A DNA stretch of 64,000 nucleotides from JACKII01 sp041687435 (GTDB lineage Bacteria; Pseudomonadota; Alphaproteobacteria; Bin95). This document shows, piece by piece, positions 24,939 through 33,115 of this stretch. The stretch lies in assembly GCA_041687435.1 (NCBI GenBank), contig JAWLBX010000012.1, positions 51,560-115,559 on the forward strand, given 5' to 3'. The notes below the pieces were generated by a model, which saw only the letters and a list, made by a program, of their open reading frames with translations, was not told the origin of the DNA and did no database searches. The first letter of the stretch is position 1. The number at the start of each line of letters is the position of its first letter. The position numbers and the translations under genes were made by a program.

Positions 24939-25886
24939 ATGACCAACGACAATCCGATTGAGTTCGCCTGGCCGGACATCACCTCCTATGCCAGCGGAAA
25001 CACCGGCATTCCCTATGTCTGGAGCTTCGACAGCGGCAAGCCGGGGCGGCATGTGATGGTCAACGCCGTGACGCATGGCAACGAGTTGTGCGGCGCCGTT
25101 GCAGTCGATCTGCTGTTCAAGCTGCGTATCCGACCGAAACAAGGCCGCCTTACCCTCGCGTTTGCCAATTTCGAGGCCTACAACCGCTTCGACCCGCTGA
25201 ACCCCTGGGTGACCCGGCAGGTGGACGAGAATTTCAACCGCGTGTGGGTGGAAAAACGGCTCGACAGCCCGGAGGACAGCCTGGAACTGCGCCGCGCGCG
25301 GGAGATGCGGCCGGTGTTCGACCAGGTGGACGATCTGCTCGACATCCACTCCATGTCCACAGCCAGCCCGCCGCTGACGCTGTTCTGGGGCCATGAAAAG
25401 GAGCAGGCCGCCTATCTTCGCACCGGCTATCCCGCCTATGGCATCGGCGGGCCGGTGCATGACGAGGGCAAGCGCATCATCGAATACACGCCGTTCAACA
25501 ACACGGCGAACGACAAGACGGCCCAACTGGTCGAATGCGGCCAGCACTGGGCCGACTACACCCGCAAGGCTGCCATCGACACCGCGTTCCGCTTTCTGGT
25601 GGCAACGGGAACGATCGATGCCGCCGAAGCCGCGCCGCACCTGCACGACCGCAACCCCCCGCCGCCAAAGGTGTTGGAGGTCACGCACGGCGTCATGAGC
25701 AAGACCGACCGGTTTGCCTTTACCGAGCGGTTTATCGGTCTGGAGACGATTGCAAAGGCCGGCACCGTTGTCGCCCATGACGGCGGCGAGCCGGTTACGA
25801 CGCCCTATGACAATTGCGTGCTGGTGATGCCCAACCACCGCGCCGGCAAAGGCCAACGGGTGCTGCGCATGGCGCGTTATGTCTGA
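24939..25886 (+). CDS. M14-family succinylglutamate desuccinylase/aspartoacylase-like hydrolase
   Basis: A 315-aa zinc hydrolase: VTHGNELCGA carries the HxxE zinc-binding pair, FNRVW follows the DEN-F-N substrate motif, and DLLDIHSMS holds the third zinc His. The family removes acyl groups from amino acids or related amides. The C-terminal segment (GLETIAKAGTVVAHDGGEPV) is the usual beta domain. It is followed by an EamA exporter after 18 nt, so product export or uptake may be linked. Confidence 0.85.
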   Translation: MTNDNPIEFAWPDITSYASGNTGIPYVWSFDSGKPGRHVMVNAVTHGNELCGAVAVDLLFKLRIRPKQGRLTLAFANFEAYNRFDPLNPWVTRQVDENFNRVWVEKRLDSPEDSLELRRAREMRPVFDQVDDLLDIHSMSTASPPLTLFWGHEKEQAAYLRTGYPAYGIGGPVHDEGKRIIEYTPFNNTANDKTAQLVECGQHWADYTRKAAIDTAFRFLVATGTIDAAEAAPHLHDRNPPPPKVLEVTHGVMSKTDRFAFTERFIGLETIAKAGTVVAHDGGEPVTTPYDNCVLVMPNHRAGKGQRVLRMARYV

Positions 25887-25904
25887 CCGGTTTAACCCGA
25901 TCCC

Positions 25905-26762
25905 ATGAACCGGGAAACGCTTTGGGGCGCATTCTGGATGGCGGTTGCCGCCTGCTGCTTCGTCACCATGGGCGTCGCCGCGCGCGAATTGCACCTGTCC
26001 GGCATGAACACGCCGAACATCATGGTCTGGCGCAGCGGCTTCGGCCTGATCCTGACTACCGTGCTGATCCTGCTGACCGGCCATATCTCGCAATTTCGCA
26101 CGCGGCAGAAACGCGGCCATCTGGTCCGCAACAGCGTGCACTTCGTGGGGCAGTTCTCCTGGTTCTACGCCCTCGGCTATCTGCCGTTAGTACTGGTGAC
26201 GAGTCTGAACGCTACCGTGCCATTGTGGGGCGCGATCTTCGCGCTGCTGTATCTGAAGGAACAGGTCACCTTGCAACGGGCCGTGGTGATCGCGCTCGCC
26301 TTCGCCGGCGTGCTGATTATCCTGCGGCCCGGCGCGATGGAGATCCATCACGCCGCCTTCGTCTCGCTGATCGGCGCAATGGGCTATGCCGGGGCAGCGA
26401 TCCTGGCGAAGGAACTGACCAAGCAGGACAGCGCCATGACCGTGGTGTTCTGGATGATGCTGATCCAACTGCCGATGGCCTTCGCACTCGCCATCTGGGA
26501 TTGGACTTGGCCAGCCTGGACGCTGGCCGATGCCGTGTGCATTGTCGTGATCGGCTCCACCGGCGTGCTGGCGCACTTCGCCATGGCAACCGGACTGAAA
26601 AAAGCCGATGTCAGCATCACCATGCCGGTCACCTATATCCAATTCCCGTTGGTGGCAGCGCTTGGCTTCGCGCTCTATTCGGAAATTCCCAACATCTACA
26701 CGGCCGCCGGCACAGTGTTGATCATCGCGGCAAACTGGTACAATATCGTTCGCCGCGCCTGA
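25905..26762 (+). CDS. EamA-family (DMT) transporter
   Basis: A 285-aa inner-membrane protein with ten hydrophobic helices in two EamA repeats: NTPNIMVWRSGFGLILTTV and NATVPLWGAIFALLYLKEQVT in the first, GVLAHFAMATGLKKADVSITMPV and FPLVAALGFALYSEIPN in the second. The drug/metabolite superfamily exports amino acids, nucleotides or other metabolites. It is co-directional with the upstream M14 hydrolase (18-nt gap). Confidence 0.9.
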   Translation: MNRETLWGAFWMAVAACCFVTMGVAARELHLSGMNTPNIMVWRSGFGLILTTVLILLTGHISQFRTRQKRGHLVRNSVHFVGQFSWFYALGYLPLVLVTSLNATVPLWGAIFALLYLKEQVTLQRAVVIALAFAGVLIILRPGAMEIHHAAFVSLIGAMGYAGAAILAKELTKQDSAMTVVFWMMLIQLPMAFALAIWDWTWPAWTLADAVCIVVIGSTGVLAHFAMATGLKKADVSITMPVTYIQFPLVAALGFALYSEIPNIYTAAGTVLIIAANWYNIVRRA

Positions 26763-26797
26763 TGTGAAAAAAAATTACGCCCACAAGACTGGCCGCT

Positions 26798-26811
26798 TTG
26801 ACACAAATCAA
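26798..26811 (+). promoter_or_regulatory. FNR/FixK-like box
   Basis: TTGACACAAATCAA fits TTGAC-N4-ATCAA, one base from the FNR/FixK consensus TTGAT-N4-ATCAA. It lies just upstream of the broken hibernation-factor gene, with an AT-rich TATTAT at 26845-26850. It suggests the ancestral gene was induced under low oxygen. Confidence 0.45.
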
Positions 26812-26839
26812 GGATTGGCAGGTTCACTGGCAGCTGGAA

Positions 26840-27450
26840 TTGTTTATTATACAAGTAGACCCGCAAATAGCCTTTGCAGGTTCCGAACCGGCCGAGCACG
26901 TTCGGAGCCGCGTTTCATCCGAGATCGAAAAGCTCGAAGAATTTTTCGGGGATATCATCTCATGCTGGGTTGCCGTGAAGGCAGCCTCCGGCCGACGACA
27001 GCACGGTGATCTTTATGAGGTCACGATCCATCTGGTTCTGCCGGGCAGCCATGAAGTGGTCGCCAACCGGACCCCGGGCGACAATCATGCCCACGAGGAT
27101 GTGCTGATCAGCATCCGCGACGCCTTCCGCGTCGCCCGCCGCCAACTGCAGGACGAAGTCCCCAAGCTGCGCGGCGACGTCAAAGAATCCGTCGGCCCGC
27201 CGCTCGCCACAGTCAAGGTTCTGGTGGCCGAGCAGAATTACGGTTCCCTCGAAACAGAATTACGGTTCCCTCGAAACCGAGGACCGGCGCGAAATCTATT
27301 TCCATCGCAACAGCGTCGCCAACGGGGGGGTTCGACAATCTGCACATCGGCAACACCGTCAGCTTCCACGAATCGCTGGGCGACAAGGGTCCACAGGCCA
27401 GCACCGTTCACCTGCTCGGCAAGCACCGCATGCAGGTGGTTCAGGACTGA
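26840..27450 (+). pseudogene. HPF/S30AE-type ribosome-associated protein with cold-shock-like tail, frameshifted
   Basis: The N-terminal part (QIAFAGSEPAEHVRSRVSSE ... VANRTPGDNHAHEDVLISIRDAF) is an S30AE hibernation-factor domain, and the C-terminal part a cold-shock-like domain. A 22-bp tandem duplication (27233-27276) shifts the frame. A run of seven G at 27324-27330, where six would restore the family motif NGGFDNL, shifts it again. Removing one copy and one G gives an uninterrupted ending REIYFHRNSV ... KGPQASTVHLLGKH. No ATG stands at the expected start: the codon before QVDPQIAF is ATA, so start is set at a nearby TTG. Sequencing error is an alternative for the G run but less so for the duplication. 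Confidence 0.75.
27233..27276 (+). repeat. 22-bp perfect tandem duplication
   Basis: The unit running from 27233 to 27254 (begins CAGAATTACGG, ends CCCTCGAAA) is repeated exactly at 27255-27276. It lies inside the hibernation-factor gene and changes the reading frame by one. Confidence 0.95.
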
Positions 27451-27507
27451 CGCCCCCAGCCGGATGCTCTGCCGGGCCGGACCCATGATCCGCAACGTCT
27501 GAGCCAT

Positions 27508-27546
27508 ATCTTTGGGGCGCGATAGCCGTTATCGTGCCCCAAAGAT
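27508..27546. terminator. 17-bp hairpin before acyl-CoA dehydrogenase gene
   Basis: ATCTTTGGGGC (27508-27518) pairs with GCCCCAAAGAT (27536-27546). The inner arms CGATA/TATCG and one G-T pair extend the stem to 17 bp around the loop GCCGT. No long T run follows. It sits 4 nt before the AGGAGG of the next gene, so it may terminate upstream transcription or influence translation or mRNA stability. Confidence 0.55.
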
Positions 27547-27566
27547 TGTTCAGGAGGTAATGCCCC

Positions 27567-28751
27567 ATGAGCCTGCCGCTCTCCGATCAGGATCTGGCTT
27601 TTCAGGCCGAGGTCCGCCGGTTTGTTGAAGAAAACCTGCCCGCCGATATCGCCGCCCGCCAGCAGGAGCACAAAGGCGACTACAAAGGCGATTACACCCG
27701 CTGGATGAAAATTCTGGCGCCGAAAGGGTGGAGCGCACCGCACTGGCCGAAGGAATACGGCGGCGCCGGCCTGAATGCCTGGCAGCGCCATCTGTTCGAG
27801 GAAGAGGTGAACCGCCACCCAGTTCCCTATGCCGCGCCGTTCGGCACGACCATGGTCGGTCCGGTGATCTACACATTCGGCACGCCGGAGCAAAAAGCCC
27901 GCTTCCTGCCCGGTACGGTTAATTTCGACACTTGGTGGTGCCAGGGATATTCCGAGCCCGGCTCCGGTTCCGACCTGGCCAGCCTGCGCACCCGCGCGGA
28001 CCGCGATGGCGACCACTATATCGTTAACGGCACCAAGGTTTGGACCAGCTACGCACAGCATGCCGACTGGATTTTCTGCCTTGTGCGCACCGCCTTTGAC
28101 GAGCGCAAGCCGCAGCAGGGAATCTCTTTCCTGCTATTCGACATGAAGTCACCTGGCATCGAAATTCAGCCGATCATCTCCATCGACGGCCAGCATCACC
28201 TGAACATGGTCCACTTTACCGACGTTCGCGTTCCCATCGACCAGCGCATCGGCGAGGAGAACATGGGCTGGACCTATGCCAAATTCCTGCTGCAGTACGA
28301 ACGCTTCGGCATTGCGGAGGTTGGGGAAAGCCAGGCGCGGGTGATGAAGTTGCGAAAATCCGCCCACGAGCAGGGGCTGGACCGGGACCGCGACTTCATG
28401 CGCGCGATTAGCGAGGCCGAGGTGGAATTGCAGGCGCTAGCCGGCACGAACCTGCGCTATCTGGCTGCCGAAGCCCAGGGCAAACCGGTAGGGGCGGAGG
28501 CTTCGGCGCTCAAAATTCGCGGCTCGGAAATCCGCCAACGGCTGACAGAGCTTGCCATTGCCGCCGGTGGCTCGTATCTCGGACCATTGGCTGGCTATGG
28601 CCGCGACATGGGTTCGAACTGGGACGAGGTCCTGCCCGCCCATCTGCGTGGCGCCGCCGACGACTACTTCTTCAGCCGGGCCGCCACGATCTATGGCGGT
28701 TCCAACGAAATTCAACGCAATGTGATCGCCAAGGCGACTCTGGGCCTGTAG
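27567..28751 (+). CDS. Acyl-CoA dehydrogenase family protein
   Basis: A 394-aa flavoprotein: WPKEYGGAGLNAWQRHLFEEE, QGYSEPGSGSDLASLRTRA in the FAD/substrate region, a middle beta domain and the C-terminal RAATIYGGSNEIQRNVIAK. The usual C-terminal catalytic Glu of YEG(T/A) is Gly here (IYGGSN). This variant is common in subfamilies whose base lies elsewhere or that act as heteromers, so activity on a standard acyl-CoA is not assured. Strong AGGAGG precedes ATG 27567. The NIPSNAP-like gene begins on the base after its stop. Confidence 0.9.
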   Translation: MSLPLSDQDLAFQAEVRRFVEENLPADIAARQQEHKGDYKGDYTRWMKILAPKGWSAPHWPKEYGGAGLNAWQRHLFEEEVNRHPVPYAAPFGTTMVGPVIYTFGTPEQKARFLPGTVNFDTWWCQGYSEPGSGSDLASLRTRADRDGDHYIVNGTKVWTSYAQHADWIFCLVRTAFDERKPQQGISFLLFDMKSPGIEIQPIISIDGQHHLNMVHFTDVRVPIDQRIGEENMGWTYAKFLLQYERFGIAEVGESQARVMKLRKSAHEQGLDRDRDFMRAISEAEVELQALAGTNLRYLAAEAQGKPVGAEASALKIRGSEIRQRLTELAIAAGGSYLGPLAGYGRDMGSNWDEVLPAHLRGAADDYFFSRAATIYGGSNEIQRNVIAKATLGL

Positions 28752-29858
28752 ATGACCAACGACGATAGCGAAAAGAAACCGACCGACGAAAACACAACGG
28801 CGGAACCGGACGCGGCGCCCGCTGCATCGGCCAATATCCCGCAGACAGCGACAGCGCCGGAACCGCAGCCCGGCCCCGATGCAGCCGATGCCGAACCTGC
28901 GGTTGGCGTAGCGGCTGAGACCGTGGCGGCCGAAACACCGACAGAAATGGCAGCGGCTTCGCCAAAACCCGAGACCGCTTCCGAACCGGTCGAACAGGCG
29001 CAAACGGCGGTAGATGCTGCCCCCGAAACTGCGCCGGAACCAGCCGCCGATATGGCCGCGCCGCCCCCGCAGCCCGAGACCGAGACCGAGACCGAGACAG
29101 AGGTGACACCCCAGGCCGAAGCCGAACCCAAAGCAGAGCCTGAACCTTCCGCGGACACGGAGCAAGAACCCGCGCTGGCTGCCGAAGCTGAACCCGCGGC
29201 AGCGGCGCCGGAACCGAAACCGCTCCGGATTTACGAATACCGCTATATCCGCGTCCGTCAGAATGCCTGGGACGAGACCGAGAAGGCTATCTTCGGGCAA
29301 GGTGCAGCCGCCGTTGCCGAGGCGGGCGGCCAACTCTATGGCGTATGGGCCGGGCAGATCGGGCTTTCAGCAAATCAGGGTGTTGTCGTTACCGTCTGGA
29401 CCGATCTGGACGCCGCCAAACGAAACGGCAAAACGGCCATCAAGGGCGCCGATGCCATTGCGGCATCGGAAACCCTCTATCTGGAGCCGACCACCCGCCC
29501 GGCCGATGCGATTGCACCGGAAGGCCCCGGCATGTTCGCCCATCGGGTGTTCGAGGTGCGCCGCGACGATATCGAACGCTTCGTTGAACTCTCGTCGGAA
29601 GCATGGCCCCAGTTCGAAGACGTGTTCGGCGCGCAAGTCTGTGCGTTGTGGCGCGAGACCGGGCACGACCGGGCGATGGACCGCCTGATCCTGCTGACCC
29701 GCTATCCAGACTACGCCGCCTGGGAGGCTTCGCGCTTTTGGCGACCCGATCCCGACCCGAAAGCAGCGGATGCGTTGGCACGCTTCCGCGAGCGGCGCGA
29801 AATCACGGTGGATACCGTCGTCTACACCACCCGACTGGCCACCGCCGCCGCTGGCTGA
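28752..29858 (+). CDS. NIPSNAP-like protein with long Pro/Ala/Glu-rich N-terminal region
   Basis: Residues 1 to about 155 are low complexity, dominated by Ala, Pro, Glu and Thr (for example TETETETEV), with no hydrophobic segment, and likely disordered. Residues from about 157 (IYEYRYIRVRQNAWDETE) to the end form two ferredoxin-like, dimeric alpha/beta barrel units of NIPSNAP type (MFAHRVFEVRRDDIERFVEL; LTRYPDYAAWEASRFW). The function of bacterial NIPSNAP proteins is mostly unknown. It starts at the base after the acyl-CoA dehydrogenase stop, so they are one operon. Only the C-terminal half supports family assignment. Confidence 0.65.
   Translation: MTNDDSEKKPTDENTTAEPDAAPAASANIPQTATAPEPQPGPDAADAEPAVGVAAETVAAETPTEMAAASPKPETASEPVEQAQTAVDAAPETAPEPAADMAAPPPQPETETETETEVTPQAEAEPKAEPEPSADTEQEPALAAEAEPAAAAPEPKPLRIYEYRYIRVRQNAWDETEKAIFGQGAAAVAEAGGQLYGVWAGQIGLSANQGVVVTVWTDLDAAKRNGKTAIKGADAIAASETLYLEPTTRPADAIAPEGPGMFAHRVFEVRRDDIERFVELSSEAWPQFEDVFGAQVCALWRETGHDRAMDRLILLTRYPDYAAWEASRFWRPDPDPKAADALARFRERREITVDTVVYTTRLATAAAG
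29075..29098 (+). repeat. Four tandem copies of CGAGAC
   Basis: A hexanucleotide microsatellite coding for alternating Glu-Thr in the disordered region of the NIPSNAP-like protein. Copy-number change would alter length without shifting the frame. Confidence 0.9.
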
Positions 29859-30823
29859 GACTGACGGCCGGGCTGCTGGTGGCAGGCATTGCCGCCAGCA
29901 GCCCGGCTAATTCCGCTGCCGGTGCGGTTCCTGTGCCGGCAGGCTTTTCCATACTGCGGCCAGACCTGCCAGCCTTCGGCGGGCTCTCTGGGCTTGAGAT
30001 TGCCGATACGGACCGGTTGTTTGCTGTCAGCGATCGCGGTTGGGTCATGCGGATCGGCAAACAATCGCCACATCATGTCACTGGCTTCCAGGCGCTGGGC
30101 GGCCTCCCGCAGCAGCGCCATCTCAGGGATGTGGAAAGCCTGCGCCTCGCGCCGGGTGGCGGCTGGTGGGTCGCCTACGAGGGCGCCAATCGGGTGGCCT
30201 GGCACAAACCCGGCTGGATCGGCCTGACGGCAGCGCCGTCTCGCCAAATGCTGCGCTCCGCATTGCGCAGGTTTGCCGGCAATCAAGGGCTGGAAGCGGT
30301 GGCCGCGTTGCCGGACGGGCGCGGCCTGGCGATGATCGAGCAAACCGGCAGGGCCGCCGCCGTTCTCTTCGACAATCAGGGCCGCACTCAGAGGCACATG
30401 ACCTACCAGACCGACCTGCCGCCGGTCGATGCCCTCGCCCTGCCGGACGGCGGGCTGCTAATCCTGACGCGCACGCTGGTCTGGCCGCTGCCCCCGGTCT
30501 TCGTCAGCCGCCTGGAATATGCCGCTCCTGGCTGGGACGAAACCGACAGTTTCCAAAGCCGCCCGCTGTTCCGCCTCGACGACGTCCTGCCGGCCGAAAA
30601 TTACGAAGGCATGGCGGCGGAGCTGCTGGAAGGCGGCGGCTGGCGGATCTGGCTGGTGTCCGACGATAACTATACCTGGCTGCAATCCACGGTTTTGGCT
30701 TGGCTCAACCTGCCCGAAAGCTGTTTGCAGCCAACAGTGCAATGCCGGCTTGAACTCGGCGTTACAGCGATGCTGCCGTCCCCGCCAGAGCCGCTATCCC
30801 GTCCCAATCCTTCGCCGCGATAA
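29855..30823 (+). CDS. Esterase-like/phytase-like beta-propeller protein, exported
   Basis: A hydrophobic leader (LRLTAGLLVAGIAASSPANSAAG) is followed by about 300 residues of the 'esterase-like activity of phytase' family: FGGLSGLEIADTDRLFAVSDRGW, HLRDVESLRLAPGGGWWVAYEG, GNQGLEAVAALPDGRGL, and ENYEGMAAELLEGGGWRIWLVSDDN near the end. It is probably periplasmic. No ATG lies at the leader; the frame stays open upstream into the NIPSNAP gene, so the exact start is unresolved (CTG 29855, GTG 29879 or an overlapping upstream start). Enzymatic activity in this family is poorly tested. Confidence 0.75.
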   Translation: MRLTAGLLVAGIAASSPANSAAGAVPVPAGFSILRPDLPAFGGLSGLEIADTDRLFAVSDRGWVMRIGKQSPHHVTGFQALGGLPQQRHLRDVESLRLAPGGGWWVAYEGANRVAWHKPGWIGLTAAPSRQMLRSALRRFAGNQGLEAVAALPDGRGLAMIEQTGRAAAVLFDNQGRTQRHMTYQTDLPPVDALALPDGGLLILTRTLVWPLPPVFVSRLEYAAPGWDETDSFQSRPLFRLDDVLPAENYEGMAAELLEGGGWRIWLVSDDNYTWLQSTVLAWLNLPESCLQPTVQCRLELGVTAMLPSPPEPLSRPNPSPR

Positions 30824-30881
30824 GCTTTAAAGGAGCCGGCCAGGAATCGCCAATTTGTCGATATCGTGGGCTGACACACGA

Positions 30882-30903
30882 AGTGCTTGCGGACGCAAGC
30901 GTT
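30882..30903. terminator. Terminator hairpin between convergent genes
   Basis: AGTGCTTGC and GCAAGCGTT pair (9 bp including two G-T pairs) around the loop GGAC, followed by TTTCG on the plus strand and flanked by AAA on the other. It lies between the exported esterase-like gene and the convergent aldolase gene. Confidence 0.5.
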
Positions 30904-30915
30904 TCGATCAGACCG

Positions 30916-31875
30916 CTAGGCAACAGCCGGCATATCTGCCGGCACACCCACGTCCGCCGCTTCCACTGCTTCCAGCGCATCACGCACCGCCATACGCTGC
31001 TCCGGGCTGGCGGCAGGCATGGGCGCACGCGGCGTGCCGGCGGGTATGCCTTGCAGGCTTTGGGCATACTTCGTGCAGGCCGGCAGGTTGTCGGCAAACA
31101 TCGCATTCCACAGCCGCAGCAGTTTCTGATGCAGGTCCAACGCCATCGCATGGTCGCCAGCCCGCACCGCATCCCACAACCGCACACAGGCGTGCGGAGC
31201 GGCAGCAAGAATTGCCGCAATGGCACCATGCCCGCCCAGCGCGAACGAGGGATACATCAGGGCATCGACCGCGCTGTAGATTCTGGCGTGCGGCGGCGCA
31301 TCGATCAGCAGGTCGGCGTAGAGTTTGAGATCCCCGGCCGACTGCTTCACACCGATCACGCCCGGCACCTCCTCGAAAATGCGGCACAACAGGGCCGGTG
31401 AGAGATAGGTCCAGGGTACGACGTTATAGATGATGATCGGCAGCCCGTTTTCCTCCGCCATGGCGCGGAAGTGATCGACCATGGCGTCGTCGGTGGGGCG
31501 AAAGAGATAGTGAACAGGTGTCACCTGCAAGGCAGCGACGTTCATATCCCGTACAGCCTTGCCGCGGCGGATGGCGTCGCGGGTGGAGTCGGCGATAACG
31601 CCCGCGATCACCGGAATGCGGCTGGCAGCAGCCTCGCACGTCGCGGCGATCAGATCGCGAAATTCCGCGGGATCGAGCGTATGCCCCTCCCCCGTGGAGC
31701 CGCCTGCCGCGAGGCCATGCGCGCCGGCCTCCACCAACCAATCCACCTGCGCCCTGACCCCGCCCGGGTCCAACTCGCCATCGCCGTCGAATGGCGTGGT
31801 CATGGGGGGAATTATGCCGATCAGGTCGCTCACAGTTCGTTTGTCCTTATCAAAGGCCTGCACGGTCCGAGTCAT
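30916..31875 (-). CDS. Dihydrodipicolinate synthase family aldolase/dehydratase
   Basis: A TIM-barrel class I lyase of the DapA/NAL superfamily: LIGIIPPMTTPFD, GSTGEGHTLDPAEF, IIIYNVVPW with the conserved Tyr, and IGVKQSAGD with the Schiff-base Lys. Residues after GV-RAQ and a long C-terminal helix differ from biosynthetic DapA, so it more likely cleaves or dehydrates a keto-acid in catabolism. The ATG at 31875 lacks a clear ribosome site; GTG 31833 (VSDLIGIIPP), preceded by AAGGAC, matches the usual family start and may be the true one. Confidence 0.85.
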   Translation of the reverse strand: MTRTVQAFDKDKRTVSDLIGIIPPMTTPFDGDGELDPGGVRAQVDWLVEAGAHGLAAGGSTGEGHTLDPAEFRDLIAATCEAAASRIPVIAGVIADSTRDAIRRGKAVRDMNVAALQVTPVHYLFRPTDDAMVDHFRAMAEENGLPIIIYNVVPWTYLSPALLCRIFEEVPGVIGVKQSAGDLKLYADLLIDAPPHARIYSAVDALMYPSFALGGHGAIAAILAAAPHACVRLWDAVRAGDHAMALDLHQKLLRLWNAMFADNLPACTKYAQSLQGIPAGTPRAPMPAASPEQRMAVRDALEAVEAADVGVPADMPAVA

Positions 31876-32023
31876 CTTATTGCGTTACAGCGCAAATCAT
31901 CGCGCGCCGTCGTGTTTGTCAACTGCGCCGGACACCGGGGAAGCGTGTTCGCGCTACGCATCGCCAGTGCGCCACAATGCGCAACGCTAAAGCGCGTCTA
32001 TCGTTCGCACCCGCACTCCCTCA

Positions 32024-32037
32024 TTGACTTGCATCAA
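32024..32037 (+). promoter_or_regulatory. FNR/FixK-like box
   Basis: TTGACTTGCATCAA fits TTGAC-N4-ATCAA. It lies 88 bases before the start of the outer-membrane protein gene, in a 250-bp gap between divergent genes that otherwise shows nothing obvious. An oxygen-dependent activator could bind here; no good -10 box is evident downstream. Confidence 0.4.
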
Positions 32038-32125
32038 ATGCGCCGGGCAACGGACTGCGTAGCGTCCATCCGTTAGCTTCGCTTTTTCACAACCCGGGCA
32101 CGTCTCGGAAGAAAGGATCGACCCC

Positions 32126-33013
32126 ATGCCCCTGAAACGTGGCCTGATCGCCGCTTTGCTATGCTCTGCCGCCAGCAGCACCGCGGCCTTGGCTGAAGAG
32201 TCGGCAACGACGGCAATGCGCTACATCCCGCCCGTCACCAACCCGACATTCGCCGAGTCTCCGTTCATCACGACCGAACTGAGGCCGATCTTCATACGCC
32301 ATGATATTCCGTCAACCTTCGCCACCAATGGCGATTACGCCAACGTGATCGCATTGCAGGCCCGGTATGCGCTGACCGACCGCCTGGCTCTGATCGCCAC
32401 GAAAGACGGCTATGCCGACGTGAATTACGGCGCGTTTTCCGATGACAGTGGCTTTCTGAACATCGCCGCCGGCGCCAAATACGCCGTGATCGACGATCCC
32501 GAGGCCGGGCAAATCCTGACCCTCGGCGCGCGCTACGAATTTCCGACAGGCGACGTGAATGCCGGACCGTTCCAGATCCAGGGCAAGGGTAACGGCTTTG
32601 CCAACGTCTTCGTCTCGGGCGCCCAGCAATGGGGCAATTTCCAGGTGCAGGCCAGCGCCAACGCCCACATCGCGATCGATTCCGATGTAGACAGTTCAAT
32701 GTTGGTTGGCTCGATGCAGGCGAACTATGCCGTGCTCGAAAACTTCCTGCTGGGTGGCTTTTATCCGCTGGTGGAAGTGAACGTATTTCACCACTTCAAC
32801 GATCCCGGCCGCACGCCGCTGACCGCAGCGGGCTTCGACGTGTTCAGCCTGGGCCAGCAGGATTCAAACACCATCGTCACCGGCGCCGCCGGCTTCCGCA
32901 TGCACATTACCGACAGCATCCAATTCGGCACGGCGATTGAACTGCCGCTGACCGATGACAATGGCGAGTTCACCAACTGGCGCCTGACGGCGGATGCAGT
33001 GATCCGTTTCTAG
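32126..33013 (+). CDS. Exported outer-membrane beta-barrel protein
   Basis: A 295-aa protein with a clear signal peptide (LKRGLIAALLCSAASSTAALAEE). The mature part alternates polar and hydrophobic residues in repeated beta strands (IALQARYALTDRLALIATKDGYADVNYG; LTLGARYEFPTGD; VQASANAHIAIDS) and ends in Phe (DAVIRF), the usual C-terminal signal for outer-membrane insertion. It resembles the transporter-like barrel proteins related to aromatic degradation genes, but substrate is unknown. The start ATG 32126 follows GGAAGAAAGG, and an FNR-like box lies upstream. Confidence 0.75.
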   Translation: MPLKRGLIAALLCSAASSTAALAEESATTAMRYIPPVTNPTFAESPFITTELRPIFIRHDIPSTFATNGDYANVIALQARYALTDRLALIATKDGYADVNYGAFSDDSGFLNIAAGAKYAVIDDPEAGQILTLGARYEFPTGDVNAGPFQIQGKGNGFANVFVSGAQQWGNFQVQASANAHIAIDSDVDSSMLVGSMQANYAVLENFLLGGFYPLVEVNVFHHFNDPGRTPLTAAGFDVFSLGQQDSNTIVTGAAGFRMHITDSIQFGTAIELPLTDDNGEFTNWRLTADAVIRF

Positions 33014-33115
33014 TCCGCCTGGGCGGGTTGCGCCTCCCGGAAACGGCCGCTCCCCTCTGGCGCAAACAGTGCTAGAGGAGAGCGAGCCGCCCTCCGAGTG
33101 ACAGGAACCCGAGCC

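Noticed and set aside
26764..27009. Small frame starting GTG just upstream of the hibernation-factor gene
   Set aside because: The overlapping frame encodes the recognisable S30AE domain; this one has no similarity and only reflects the open G+C-rich antiphase.
28437..29333. Long minus-strand open frame rich in Gly/Phe/Arg opposite the NIPSNAP-like gene
   Set aside because: It is the antisense of a Pro/Ala/Glu-rich coding tract in G+C-rich DNA; it has no ribosome site and crosses the acyl-CoA dehydrogenase end.
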